Positions 13,285-20,964 of a DNA stretch of 42,495 nt are shown here, piece after piece. Under the pieces are notes generated by a model, which was given only the letters and a program-made list of their open reading frames with translations, searched no databases and was not told the DNA's origin. How positions within the stretch are numbered: position 1 is the stretch's first letter; each line of letters opens with the position of its first letter. This DNA is from an uncultured Blautia sp. GTDB taxonomy: Bacteria; Bacillota; Clostridia; Lachnospirales; Lachnospiraceae. A program made the position numbers and the translations under genes. The stretch covers positions 1 to 42,495 of the forward strand of contig UQSX01000019.1 in NCBI GenBank assembly GCA_900543715.1, written 5' to 3'.

Positions 13285-14590
13285 GAAACTCTATGAGGCG
13301 TATATAAAGATTCTGGAGGAAGAGCTGGTACCTGCCATGGGCTGTACAGAACCTATTGCCATTGCCTATGGAGCAGCTCTGGCCAGAGAGACTCTGGGGA
13401 GCCTGCCCCAGAAAGTGATCATCAGCGCCAGCGGAAATATCATTAAAAACGTAAAGAGTGTGGTAGTGCCAAATACCGGCGGCCTTCGGGGAATTCCTGC
13501 CGCAGCAGCAGCGGGAGTTGTGGCTGGAAAGGCAGAGAAAAAGCTGGAAGTACTGGCAGATATTACTTCAAAGGAAGTAGAAGAGATCAGCGCCTATCTG
13601 AAGGCGGCAGCTTTTGAGGTGAAAACTGTGGAATCCGGCTGTGTTTTTGACATTATCGTAGAGCTTCAGGGAGAGGGACATCAGTGCTCTGTGCGGATCC
13701 AGGGACATCATACAAATGTAGTCTATGTGGAGAAAGACGGAGAAGTCCTGCTGGATAAGGATTATGCAGAAGGACAGGAAGGAGAGCGGACAGACAGAAG
13801 CCTGCTCAGTGTGGAAGAGATCATCCGGTTTGCAGACCAGGTGGAGATTTCCCATGTAGAAAAGGTGATCCAGAGGCAGATTGATTATAACACGGCCATT
13901 GCCCAGGAAGGTCTTAGCGGAAAGTGGGGCGCCGGAATCGGAAAGATCTTACTGCTGTCTTACGGAAACAGTGTCCATAACCGGGCCAAGGCCATGGCTG
14001 CTGCAGGCTCTGATGCCAGAATGAACGGCTGCGATATGCCGGTAGTGATCAATTCCGGCAGCGGAAACCAGGGAATGACCGCCTCTCTTCCGGTTATTGT
14101 TTACGGAGAAGATATGAAGGTATCCAGAGAAACACTGATAAGGGCCCTTGTGGTTTCCAATCTGGTGACCATACACTTAAAATCCGGCATCGGTACGCTG
14201 TCCGCTTACTGCGGCGCTATCAGTGCAGGCTGCGGAGCCGGAGCGGGGATTACTTATCTCTATGGAGGCAGATTTAAGGAAATAGCTCATACTATTGTAA
14301 ATGCTCTGGCCATTAATTCCGGAGTTGTCTGCGACGGAGCCAAAGCAAGCTGTGCGGCAAAGATCGCCTCTGCAGTGGAGGCCGGTACTCTGGGAATGAA
14401 AATGTATCAGTTCGGCAGTGAATTTTATGGGGGAGACGGTATTGTGGCCTCTGGAATCGAGGAGACCATCGAAAACGTATCCCAGCTTGCCAGAGACGGC
14501 ATGAGAGAAACCGATAAAAAGATCATCGACATTATGATCCGCAATCAGGGAAAGGAGAAACAGAAGGAAGATCCTCTGCATATACTATAA
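13277..14590 (+). CDS. L-cysteine desulfidase / Fe-S L-serine dehydratase alpha-like (CyuA/YhaM family, UPF0597)
   Basis: Protein of 437 residues of the family that includes archaeal L-cysteine desulfidase and E. coli YhaM/CyuA. These enzymes use a [4Fe-4S] cluster to break L-cysteine to pyruvate, ammonia and sulfide, and some act on serine. Visible conserved parts are MGCTEPIAIAYG near residues 20-31, NSGSGNQGMTASLPV in the middle, YCGAISAGCGAGAG, and VVCDGAKASCAAKIASAV, with the Cys residues that bind the cluster. The length agrees with the family. Together with the EamB-like exporter this points to cysteine detoxification or use. GGGGAAG precedes the ATG, which lies inside the kinase gene. 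Confidence 0.9.
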   Translation: MDKKLYEAYIKILEEELVPAMGCTEPIAIAYGAALARETLGSLPQKVIISASGNIIKNVKSVVVPNTGGLRGIPAAAAAGVVAGKAEKKLEVLADITSKEVEEISAYLKAAAFEVKTVESGCVFDIIVELQGEGHQCSVRIQGHHTNVVYVEKDGEVLLDKDYAEGQEGERTDRSLLSVEEIIRFADQVEISHVEKVIQRQIDYNTAIAQEGLSGKWGAGIGKILLLSYGNSVHNRAKAMAAAGSDARMNGCDMPVVINSGSGNQGMTASLPVIVYGEDMKVSRETLIRALVVSNLVTIHLKSGIGTLSAYCGAISAGCGAGAGITYLYGGRFKEIAHTIVNALAINSGVVCDGAKASCAAKIASAVEAGTLGMKMYQFGSEFYGGDGIVASGIEETIENVSQLARDGMRETDKKIIDIMIRNQGKEKQKEDPLHIL

Positions 14591-14617
14591 GGAAACCAAG
14601 GAAAAGAAGGGATTCCT

Positions 14618-16240
14618 GTGCGGATCGCTGTTTATGTGAGAAAGTCAAAATGGACAGGCAGAGGAGAGAGCATTGAAAATCAGATCTTCCTGTGCCGGGA
14701 ATACATAGAAAAATATATAGAAAATTCCCGGGAAGCCCAGATCCTGGTCTACAGGGACGAAGGGTTTTCCGGGAAGGATACCAACAGGCCTCAGTTTCAG
14801 AAAATGTTAGCAGACATGAAACTAAGGCCTTTTCAGTATCTGGTCTGCTACCGGCTGGACCGTCTGGGAAGGAATCTGGCAGATTTGGCTCTGCTCATTG
14901 AAAAGCTGAACCGGGAGCATACAGAATTTGTCAGTATCAGGGAACGTTTTGATACCTCCACCCCTATGGGAAAGGCCATGGTGTATTTTTCCGGGGTTCT
15001 TGCCCAGATGGAGCGGGAGCAGATCGGAGAGCGGGTCAGGGACAATATGTATCTTCTTGCTAAGGGCGGGAGATGGCTGGGAGGAAATACGCCTCTGGGC
15101 TTTCAGGTCCGGGAAAAGCTTTACGGAGAGGGGAAGCTTAAAAAGGCCTTTTATCTGGAAGTAAAGGAAAAAGAGGCAGAGATTCCCCGGCTCATCTTCC
15201 GGGAGTTTTTAGATTCCCATTCTCTGACTAAAACGGCAGAACTGCTGGCAGAGAGGCAGATTTTTACAAGAAGAGACAGAATTTATACTCCTGAAGCCAT
15301 AGGGGAAATCCTGGAAAATCCCGTATACTGTCAAAGCGGCGAGAAGGCTTATGAATATTTTGCTTCTCTGGGCTGCCAGATGGGGTTTTCCAGAGAGGAG
15401 ATCAGAGAGGAAAAGGGGCTCATTAGCTATGGAAGAACGGTATCTTCCAGATACCGGGGCCAGGAGACACCTCTACAGGAATGGATCATCGCCCAGGGAG
15501 AACATGAAGGAATGATCTCACAGGAAGACTTTTTAAGAGTACAGAAACTTCTGAAAAGACATCGCCTGGGAAAACCAGGGGAGGGCCGGGTCCAGAATGA
15601 AGCCTGTCTGCTGTCGGGATTTTTATTCTGTTCCTGTGGCTGCAGGATGCGTCCTAAATATTACAGAAGGGAGCAGATTACCACAGAAGGACAGCGGAAA
15701 TTTTCCTACCGGTGCCCCTGCCGGGATAAAACCAGAGGACGGGATTGTCAGGAGGCCCCCCTTTTGGGGAATCTTGGAGACTGCCTGGTGTGGAAATTTC
15801 TCATGAAAAAGACGGGCGAAGAGTTTTCTCTGGAAGAAATCTTCCTGGAAATCAGAAGGCGAACGGAGAGGGAAAAATCCCGGGAAGGAGAATGGGAAAA
15901 GATACGGAAGGAAGCTCAGGGACTGGAGAGAGAAGCCCGGCGGCTGACCCAGAGACTAGCAGAAACAGAAGATGGGGACCTGGCAGAATTTCTAAAAAAA
16001 GAGATTCGAAGCCGGCTGTCCCAGAGAGAATATTTGAGAGAAAAGGCGAATGGGGAAAAGAATTCTTTCAATAAGAAAGAGAGAGAAAACATTGCTCTCC
16101 GGTATTCGGACCCGAAATTTTTAGTCTCGCTTTTGTCGATTCCAAATAAGCGGGTTTATCTGGGACTTTGGGCGGAGAAGATCATCTGGGAGGGAGGAGT
16201 GCTGAAACTTTACCTTTTTGTTTCTCCTGAACTGCCGTAG
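14618..16240 (+). CDS. Large serine recombinase (integrase of the element)
   Basis: Site-specific recombinase of 540 residues. The catalytic resolvase domain (1-140) has the nucleophile Ser10 in YVRKS and the motifs YRDEGFSGKDTNRP, YRLDRLGRNLADL and MVYFSGVLAQMEREQIGER. A recombinase domain follows at about 150-290 with GGRWLGGNTPLGF. A zinc ribbon lies at about 336-385 (CSCGC and CPCRDKTRGRDC). A coiled coil at about 420-485 is followed by a hydrophobic C-terminal stretch. This is the layout of large serine integrases. It starts with GTG, 27 bp after the desulfidase gene, so it belongs to the same operon. Its TAG stop forms part of the attR arm, three bases from the crossover. Confidence 0.95.
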   Translation: MRIAVYVRKSKWTGRGESIENQIFLCREYIEKYIENSREAQILVYRDEGFSGKDTNRPQFQKMLADMKLRPFQYLVCYRLDRLGRNLADLALLIEKLNREHTEFVSIRERFDTSTPMGKAMVYFSGVLAQMEREQIGERVRDNMYLLAKGGRWLGGNTPLGFQVREKLYGEGKLKKAFYLEVKEKEAEIPRLIFREFLDSHSLTKTAELLAERQIFTRRDRIYTPEAIGEILENPVYCQSGEKAYEYFASLGCQMGFSREEIREEKGLISYGRTVSSRYRGQETPLQEWIIAQGEHEGMISQEDFLRVQKLLKRHRLGKPGEGRVQNEACLLSGFLFCSCGCRMRPKYYRREQITTEGQRKFSYRCPCRDKTRGRDCQEAPLLGNLGDCLVWKFLMKKTGEEFSLEEIFLEIRRRTEREKSREGEWEKIRKEAQGLEREARRLTQRLAETEDGDLAEFLKKEIRSRLSQREYLREKANGEKNSFNKKERENIALRYSDPKFLVSLLSIPNKRVYLGLWAEKIIWEGGVLKLYLFVSPELP

Positions 16241-16385
16241 CATTACCGCAGCCTGAGGGACCTACCACGGCTACGAATTCTCCGGGATAAACCTGAAAGG
16301 ATATATGAGAAAGGGCGGGAGTTTCCCCGGATTTTGTGTGATAAGCATAACTGATATCTTTAATTTCTAAAAGAGGTGCAGTCAT
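16182..16385 (-). pseudogene. ABC transporter ATPase, N-terminal part, cut at Walker A
   Basis: The start ATG at 16385 has AGGAAG upstream. The first 47 residues are a normal ABC ATPase N-terminus with LLEIKDISYAY (A-loop Tyr) and VAVVGPSGCG. At the next codon the host Lys becomes Asn because the element begins there. The frame then runs 60 bases into the element and stops at 16182. The remainder of the gene is at 9129-9767. The N-terminal fragment is true host sequence only from 16243 to 16385. Confidence 0.9.
16214..16270. other. attR junction of the element
   Basis: The element arm 16214-16240 (CTTTTTGTTTC...GTAG) is followed by CA, the shared core TTACC (16243-16247), and host ATPase coding sequence. 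The arm is the inverted partner of 9767-9793 with 22 of 27 matches. Joining the ends puts TT (16243-16244 = 9763-9764) exactly at the dyad centre. Confidence 0.8.
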
Positions 16386-16438
16386 AAGGCACTTCCTTTC
16401 CTGTGGAAACCAGAGTTCCTTTTTTTGTCATATACCAT

Positions 16439-16468
16439 ATGATATGTGGATTTTCTGCTACTTGACAA
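16439..16468 (-). promoter_or_regulatory. Promoter of the split ABC operon
   Basis: On the minus strand TTGTCA (16463-16468), 18 bp, TATCAT (16439-16444). Its -35 overlaps the -35 of the rightward ldhA promoter, so the two are back to back. Confidence 0.5.
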
Positions 16469-16490
16469 ATATAGTACAAATTATTATAGT
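16462..16490 (+). promoter_or_regulatory. Promoter of the D-lactate dehydrogenase gene
   Basis: TTGACA (16462-16467), 17 bp, TATAGT (16485-16490). Confidence 0.7.
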
Positions 16491-16544
16491 ATAGAAATAG
16501 AAAATGAGGAAATCCTTTTGATGACAATATAGGAGGTGCAGAAG

Positions 16545-17540
16545 ATGAAAATCTTATTTTTTGATACAAAAAGTTATGACAAGGAATCTTTTGAAAAACA
16601 GGCACTTAATTATCCAGGTATTGAAATTGAATATCTGAAGACAGATCTGGCTCCGAAGACCGCTCCTCTGGCAAAAGGCTATGATGCGGTATGTGCTTTT
16701 GTAAGTTCTGATGTTGGAACACAGACTATGGAAGTCCTTCATCAGGCAGGAGTAAAGCTGGTTCTTATGCGCTGTGCCGGATTTAACAATGTAGACCTGG
16801 AAAAAGCAAAGGAATATGGCATTAAGGTCATGCGTGTGCCGGGGTACTCTCCGGAAGCTGTAGCAGAACATGCCATGACACTGGCTCTGTCGGTAAACCG
16901 CCGTATTCATAAGGCCTATGTGAAAGTTCGGGAAAATGACTTCAGCCTGGGGGGACTTATGGGCTTTAACTTCTATCAGAAAACCGCTGGTATCGTGGGA
17001 ACAGGTAAGATCGGCGCTGCCATGGCAAGGATCTGCAGAGGCTTTGGTATGAAGGTTATTGCCTATGACGTATATGAAAATCCTTCTTTAAAGGATTTTG
17101 TGACTTATGTGTCCTTAGATGAACTGCTGGCACAGAGCGACTTGATCTCTCTTCACTGCCCGCTGATGGACAGCACCTATCACCTGATCAATAAAGATAC
17201 TATTGCCAAGATGAAAGACGGTGTGATCCTGGTCAATACCTCCAGAGGCGGTCTGGTAAAGACCAACGATCTTATCGATGGAATCCGGGCCAGAAAATTT
17301 TCCGGCGTAGGACTGGATGTATATGAGGAAGAGACCAAGAATGTTTTCGAGGACCGTTCTGATGAGATTTTGGAACACTCCACAACAGCCAGACTTCTTT
17401 CTTTCCCAAATGTTATGATCACTTCCCACCAGGGATTCTTTACCCAGGAAGCTCTGGAGGCTATTTCCAGAACAACCCTGGACAATGCCGTGGCTTTTGA
17501 AAAAGGGGAGACAACAGGAAACGAAGTGGAGGCACAGTAG
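16545..17540 (+). CDS. ldhA: D-lactate dehydrogenase
   Basis: Cytoplasmic NAD-dependent D-2-hydroxyacid dehydrogenase of 331 residues that reduces pyruvate to D-lactate, regenerating NAD in fermentation. The NAD-binding motif GIVGTGKIG is near 148-156. The catalytic Arg lies in NTSRGGLV near 231-238, the Glu in YEEET, and the His in ITSHQGFFTQEAL near 293, the last being typical for LdhA. The start ATG at 16545 is eight bases after AGGAGG; a GTG at 16536 would overlap that site. Single-gene unit with its own promoter and terminator. Confidence 0.92.
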   Translation: MKILFFDTKSYDKESFEKQALNYPGIEIEYLKTDLAPKTAPLAKGYDAVCAFVSSDVGTQTMEVLHQAGVKLVLMRCAGFNNVDLEKAKEYGIKVMRVPGYSPEAVAEHAMTLALSVNRRIHKAYVKVRENDFSLGGLMGFNFYQKTAGIVGTGKIGAAMARICRGFGMKVIAYDVYENPSLKDFVTYVSLDELLAQSDLISLHCPLMDSTYHLINKDTIAKMKDGVILVNTSRGGLVKTNDLIDGIRARKFSGVGLDVYEEETKNVFEDRSDEILEHSTTARLLSFPNVMITSHQGFFTQEALEAISRTTLDNAVAFEKGETTGNEVEAQ

Positions 17541-17559
17541 AAAAAATATATTAATCATA

Positions 17560-17613
17560 GGGAGCTGCCGCATTAAATACTTAGGATTCTGATTAATGCG
17601 TCAGCTCCTTTTT
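17560..17613 (+). terminator. Terminator after ldhA
   Basis: GGAGCTG-C-CGCATTAA (17561-17576) pairs with TTAATGCG-T-CAGCTCC (17593-17608), followed by a T tract. Confidence 0.85.
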
Positions 17614-17625
17614 ACAGGAGAAGAT

Positions 17626-18270
17626 ATGAATAAAAGAAATTATCAGAAAGAACTGGAAAAGATCATAGAGGAAAATCAAAAAGAAGGCAGAGTTCCCCGG
17701 CTGTTCCTTCATAGCTGCTGCGCTCCCTGCAGCAGCTATGTGCTGGAATATTTAAGTCCGTATTTTGAAATTACAGATTTTTTCTACAATCCTAACATTT
17801 CCCCAAGAGAAGAATATGACAAAAGGACCAGAGAGCTTCAGCGGCTTATTGAGGAAATGCCTTTGCCCCATAAGCCCAGGTTTGTAGAGGGGAAATACGA
17901 CCCCCAGGAGTTCTTTCAGATGGCAGAAGGTCTGGAAGAAGCGCCGGAGGGAGGAGAGAGATGCTTTAAGTGTTACCGGCTCCGGCTGGAAGAGGCGGCC
18001 AAAATGGCTTCCAGGGGAGGCTACGATTATTTCACCACCACCCTTACCATCAGTCCCTTAAAAAATGCCCAGAAGCTCAATGAGATCGGAGAAGAACTGG
18101 AGCAGATTTATCATGTGAAGCATCTTCCTTCGGACTTTAAGAAGAAAAACGGCTACAAGCGTTCCACAGAGCTTTCCAGGGAATATGGTTTATACCGTCA
18201 GGACTACTGCGGCTGTGTCTTTTCTAAAATGGAACGGGAGAGACAAAAAGCGGACAGTCAGCAGCAGTAA
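17626..18270 (+). CDS. queH: Epoxyqueuosine reductase QueH
   Basis: Cytoplasmic Fe-S enzyme of 214 residues (DUF208) that reduces epoxyqueuosine to queuosine in tRNA anticodons, the last step of Q synthesis. Key cysteines are visible in FLHSCCAPCSSY (about 28-39), in RCFKCYRLRLEEAA and in QDYCGCVFS near the C-terminus. FTTTLTISPLKN is also characteristic. The start ATG at 17626 is five bases after AGGAG; an upstream ATG at 17596 lies inside the ldhA terminator and is rejected. The gene seems to rely on read-through or an unseen promoter. Confidence 0.92.
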   Translation: MNKRNYQKELEKIIEENQKEGRVPRLFLHSCCAPCSSYVLEYLSPYFEITDFFYNPNISPREEYDKRTRELQRLIEEMPLPHKPRFVEGKYDPQEFFQMAEGLEEAPEGGERCFKCYRLRLEEAAKMASRGGYDYFTTTLTISPLKNAQKLNEIGEELEQIYHVKHLPSDFKKKNGYKRSTELSREYGLYRQDYCGCVFSKMERERQKADSQQQ

Positions 18271-18315
18271 AGGGCGAAGCATTCCGGAAATGGAGGAGCT
18301 GCCAGAGGAAAAGTC

Positions 18316-18344
18316 TTGCGGTTAATACTATAAAGTGATAAAAT
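18316..18344 (+). promoter_or_regulatory. Promoter of argH
   Basis: TTGCGG (18316-18321), 17 bp, TAAAAT (18339-18344), followed by an AT-rich leader and GAGGATA before the ATG. Confidence 0.5.
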
Positions 18345-18382
18345 TTTACAGAAGTTAAAAACAAAAGAAATGAGGATAGAAT

Positions 18383-19765
18383 ATGGCACAGTTATGGGGA
18401 GGCCGTTTCACCAAGGAGACGGATCAGTTAGTCTATAATTTTAATGCTTCGCTTGGTTTCGACCAGAAGCTTTATAAACAGGATATTACCGGAAGTATGG
18501 CCCATGCTTCTATGCTGGCAAAGCAGGGAATTCTTACGGACGAGGAAAAAGAGGAGATCCTGGACGGACTGAAAGGGATCTTAAAGGATATTGAAGAGGA
18601 AAAACTTTTATTTTCCCCGGAGTATGAGGACATTCACAGCTTTGTGGAAGCAAATCTCATTGACCGGAAAGGGGATGTGGGAAAGAAGCTCCATACAGGA
18701 AGAAGCCGGAATGACCAGGTGGCCCTGGATATGAAAATGTATGTCCGGGACGAGATAAAAGAAATGGATCTGCTGTTAAAGGAACTGCTGGAATCTCTTC
18801 TGAAGATCATGGAGGAAAACCTTCACACTTATATGCCGGGCTTTACCCATCTTCAGAAGGCCCAGCCGGTAACTCTGGCCCATCATTTCGGGGCGTATTT
18901 TGAAATGTTTAAGAGGGACAGAAGCCGCCTGGCCGATACAGGAAAAAGGCTGAATCTCTGCCCTCTGGGAAGCGGCGCCCTGGCAGGGACCACTTATCCT
19001 CTGGACCGGGAGTATACGGCCAAAGCTCTGGGCTTTGACGGCCCTACCCTGAACAGCATGGACTCTGTATCGGACAGAGATTACCTTATTGAAGTTCTTT
19101 CCGATATGTCTCTGATCATGATGCATTTAAGCCGATTCTGCGAGGAAATCATTCTGTGGAATTCTAACGAGTACCAGTTTGTAGAGATTGATGACGGTTA
19201 CAGCACCGGAAGCAGTATCATGCCCCAGAAGAAAAATCCGGATATTGCAGAGCTGGTAAGAGGAAAGACCGGAAGAGTTTACGGAGCCCTGATGTCCATG
19301 CTCACTACTATGAAAGGCATTCCTCTGGCATATAATAAGGATATGCAGGAGGATAAAGAGTTTACTTTTGACGCCATTGACACGGTAAAAGGCTGCATCG
19401 CTCTGTTTAACGGCATGGTTTCTACCATGGAATTTAAGAAAGAAAATATGGAGAGAAGCGCCAAAAACGGATTTACCAACGCTACAGATGCGGCAGATTA
19501 TCTGGTAAATCACGGGGTGCCTTTCCGTGATGCTCACGGGATTGTGGGCCAGCTTGTCCTTCACTGCATTGAGAAAAACATTTCACTGGATGAGATGTCC
19601 CTGGAGGAATATAAAGCTATCAGTCCGGTGTTTGAGGAAGATATTTATGAGGCCATCAGCATGAAGAACTGTGTGGAGAAACGAAATACTATCGGGGCCC
19701 CGGGTACAGAAGCCATGAAACAGGTAATCGAGCTTCATAAAAAATATTTGAAAGAAAATTCTTGA
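18383..19765 (+). CDS. argH: Argininosuccinate lyase
   Basis: Cytoplasmic enzyme of 460 residues that splits argininosuccinate to arginine and fumarate, the last step of arginine synthesis. It opens with the family start MAQLWGGRFTKETD and has TGRSRNDQVALD near 107-118, THLQKAQPVT, and the fumarase/aspartase signature GSSIMPQKKNPD near 276-287 carrying the catalytic Ser. The length is normal. No argG lies next to it. The promoter of the following asd gene overlaps its stop codon. Confidence 0.97.
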   Translation: MAQLWGGRFTKETDQLVYNFNASLGFDQKLYKQDITGSMAHASMLAKQGILTDEEKEEILDGLKGILKDIEEEKLLFSPEYEDIHSFVEANLIDRKGDVGKKLHTGRSRNDQVALDMKMYVRDEIKEMDLLLKELLESLLKIMEENLHTYMPGFTHLQKAQPVTLAHHFGAYFEMFKRDRSRLADTGKRLNLCPLGSGALAGTTYPLDREYTAKALGFDGPTLNSMDSVSDRDYLIEVLSDMSLIMMHLSRFCEEIILWNSNEYQFVEIDDGYSTGSSIMPQKKNPDIAELVRGKTGRVYGALMSMLTTMKGIPLAYNKDMQEDKEFTFDAIDTVKGCIALFNGMVSTMEFKKENMERSAKNGFTNATDAADYLVNHGVPFRDAHGIVGQLVLHCIEKNISLDEMSLEEYKAISPVFEEDIYEAISMKNCVEKRNTIGAPGTEAMKQVIELHKKYLKENS

Positions 19766-19789
19766 CTTTTCTGAAAAGTTTGATATATT
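19762..19789 (+). promoter_or_regulatory. Promoter of asd
   Basis: TTGACT (19762-19767), 16 bp, TATATT (19784-19789). The -35 overlaps the stop codon of argH. Confidence 0.55.
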
Positions 19790-19857
19790 AGAATCTATGA
19801 AAAATGTATGCGGAAAGAAGACATATGTCTTTCTGGGAAAGGATAGAGGGCTGAAAT

Positions 19858-20943
19858 ATGAGTGAGAAATTAAGAGTTGGAATTTTAGGTGCTACAGGAA
19901 TGGTTGGACAGAGATTTATTTCTCTTCTGGAAAATCACCCCTGGTTTGAGGTTGTAACTGTGGCAGCCAGTGCAAGAAGTGCAGGAAAAACCTATGAGGA
20001 AGCAGTAGGCGGACGCTGGAAAATGGATACACCTATGCCGGAAGCAGTAAAAAAGCTGGTTGTGATGAATGTATCCGAGGTAGAGAAGGTAGCTTCTACT
20101 GTAGACTTTGTATTCTCTGCAGTGGATATGTCCAAAGAGGAAATAAAAGCTATTGAAGAAGAGTATGCAAAGACAGAAACACCGGTTGTTTCTAACAACA
20201 GTGCACACAGATGGACTCCCAACGTGCCAATGGTAGTGCCGGAGATCAATCCTCAGCATTTTGAAGTGATCAAATATCAGAAAGAGCGTCTGGGAACCAT
20301 CAGGGGATTTGTTGCGGTTAAGCCAAACTGCTCGATCCAGAGCTACGCGCCGGTGCTTACTGCATGGAAAGAGTTTGAACCATATGAAGTAGTGGCAACT
20401 ACATATCAGGCAATCTCCGGAGCCGGAAAAACTTTTAAAGACTGGCCGGAGATGGTGGAAAACATTATCCCTTATATCGGAGGAGAAGAAGAAAAGAGCG
20501 AGATGGAGCCTCTTCGTCTCTGGGGCGAGATCAAAGACGGCCAGATCGTTCCAGCCAAAGAGCCGGTGATCACCTGTCAGTGTGTTCGTGTTCCTGTATT
20601 AAATGGACATACTGCAGCAGTCTTTGTGAAGTTCCGGAAGAAACCTACCAAAGAGCAGCTTATCGAGAAGCTGGTAAACTTTAAAGGAGTTCCTCAGGAA
20701 CTGGAGCTTCCAAGTGCGCCTAAGCAGTTCATCCAGTATATGGAAGAGGAGAACCGTCCTCAGGTAAAGGCAGATGTAGACTATGAGAGGGGAATGGGAA
20801 TTTCTGTAGGCCGTCTGAGAGAGGACAAGGTTTACGATTTCAAATTTATCGGTTTATCCCACAATACAGTCCGCGGAGCAGCAGGCGGCGCTGTACTTTG
20901 TGCAGAGACTCTGAAAGCTCAGGGATACATTACCAAGAAGTAA
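19858..20943 (+). CDS. asd: Aspartate-semialdehyde dehydrogenase
   Basis: Cytoplasmic NADPH enzyme of 361 residues converting aspartyl phosphate to the semialdehyde for lysine, threonine and methionine synthesis. The NADP-binding loop GATGMVGQR is near residues 10-18, the catalytic Cys in KPNCSIQS near 155, and the later TTYQAISGAGK is characteristic. The sequence is of the archaeal/fungal-like subgroup (longer, with VAVKPNCSIQ) rather than the E. coli type. A purine-rich leader precedes the ATG at 19858. The MBL hydrolase follows after 21 bp, probably in one transcript. Confidence 0.95.
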   Translation: MSEKLRVGILGATGMVGQRFISLLENHPWFEVVTVAASARSAGKTYEEAVGGRWKMDTPMPEAVKKLVVMNVSEVEKVASTVDFVFSAVDMSKEEIKAIEEEYAKTETPVVSNNSAHRWTPNVPMVVPEINPQHFEVIKYQKERLGTIRGFVAVKPNCSIQSYAPVLTAWKEFEPYEVVATTYQAISGAGKTFKDWPEMVENIIPYIGGEEEKSEMEPLRLWGEIKDGQIVPAKEPVITCQCVRVPVLNGHTAAVFVKFRKKPTKEQLIEKLVNFKGVPQELELPSAPKQFIQYMEEENRPQVKADVDYERGMGISVGRLREDKVYDFKFIGLSHNTVRGAAGGAVLCAETLKAQGYITKK

Positions 20944-20964
20944 GAGGACTACAGGGAAAATACT

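Larger units (their letters stand above)
9763..16244 (+). mobile_element. 6.48-kb serine-recombinase integrative element inserted in an ABC ATPase gene
   Basis: The two halves of one ABC ATPase gene flank this segment, and both junctions share TTACC (9763-9767 and 16243-16247). The segment carries a large serine recombinase at its right end. Its ends, when joined, form a dyad-symmetric site of 60 bp. The cargo holds an amino-acid exporter, a regulator, a kinase, an Fe-S desulfidase and small unknown proteins. I see no relaxase, replication or conjugation gene. It is therefore a compact integrative element that would need help to move between cells, or moves as a circle by other means. The length between corresponding junction bases is 6,480 bp. 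Confidence 0.9.

Noticed and set aside
14618..16240. The recombinase as a phage remnant
   Set aside because: No phage structural, lysis or replication genes occur in the element; the cargo is metabolic.
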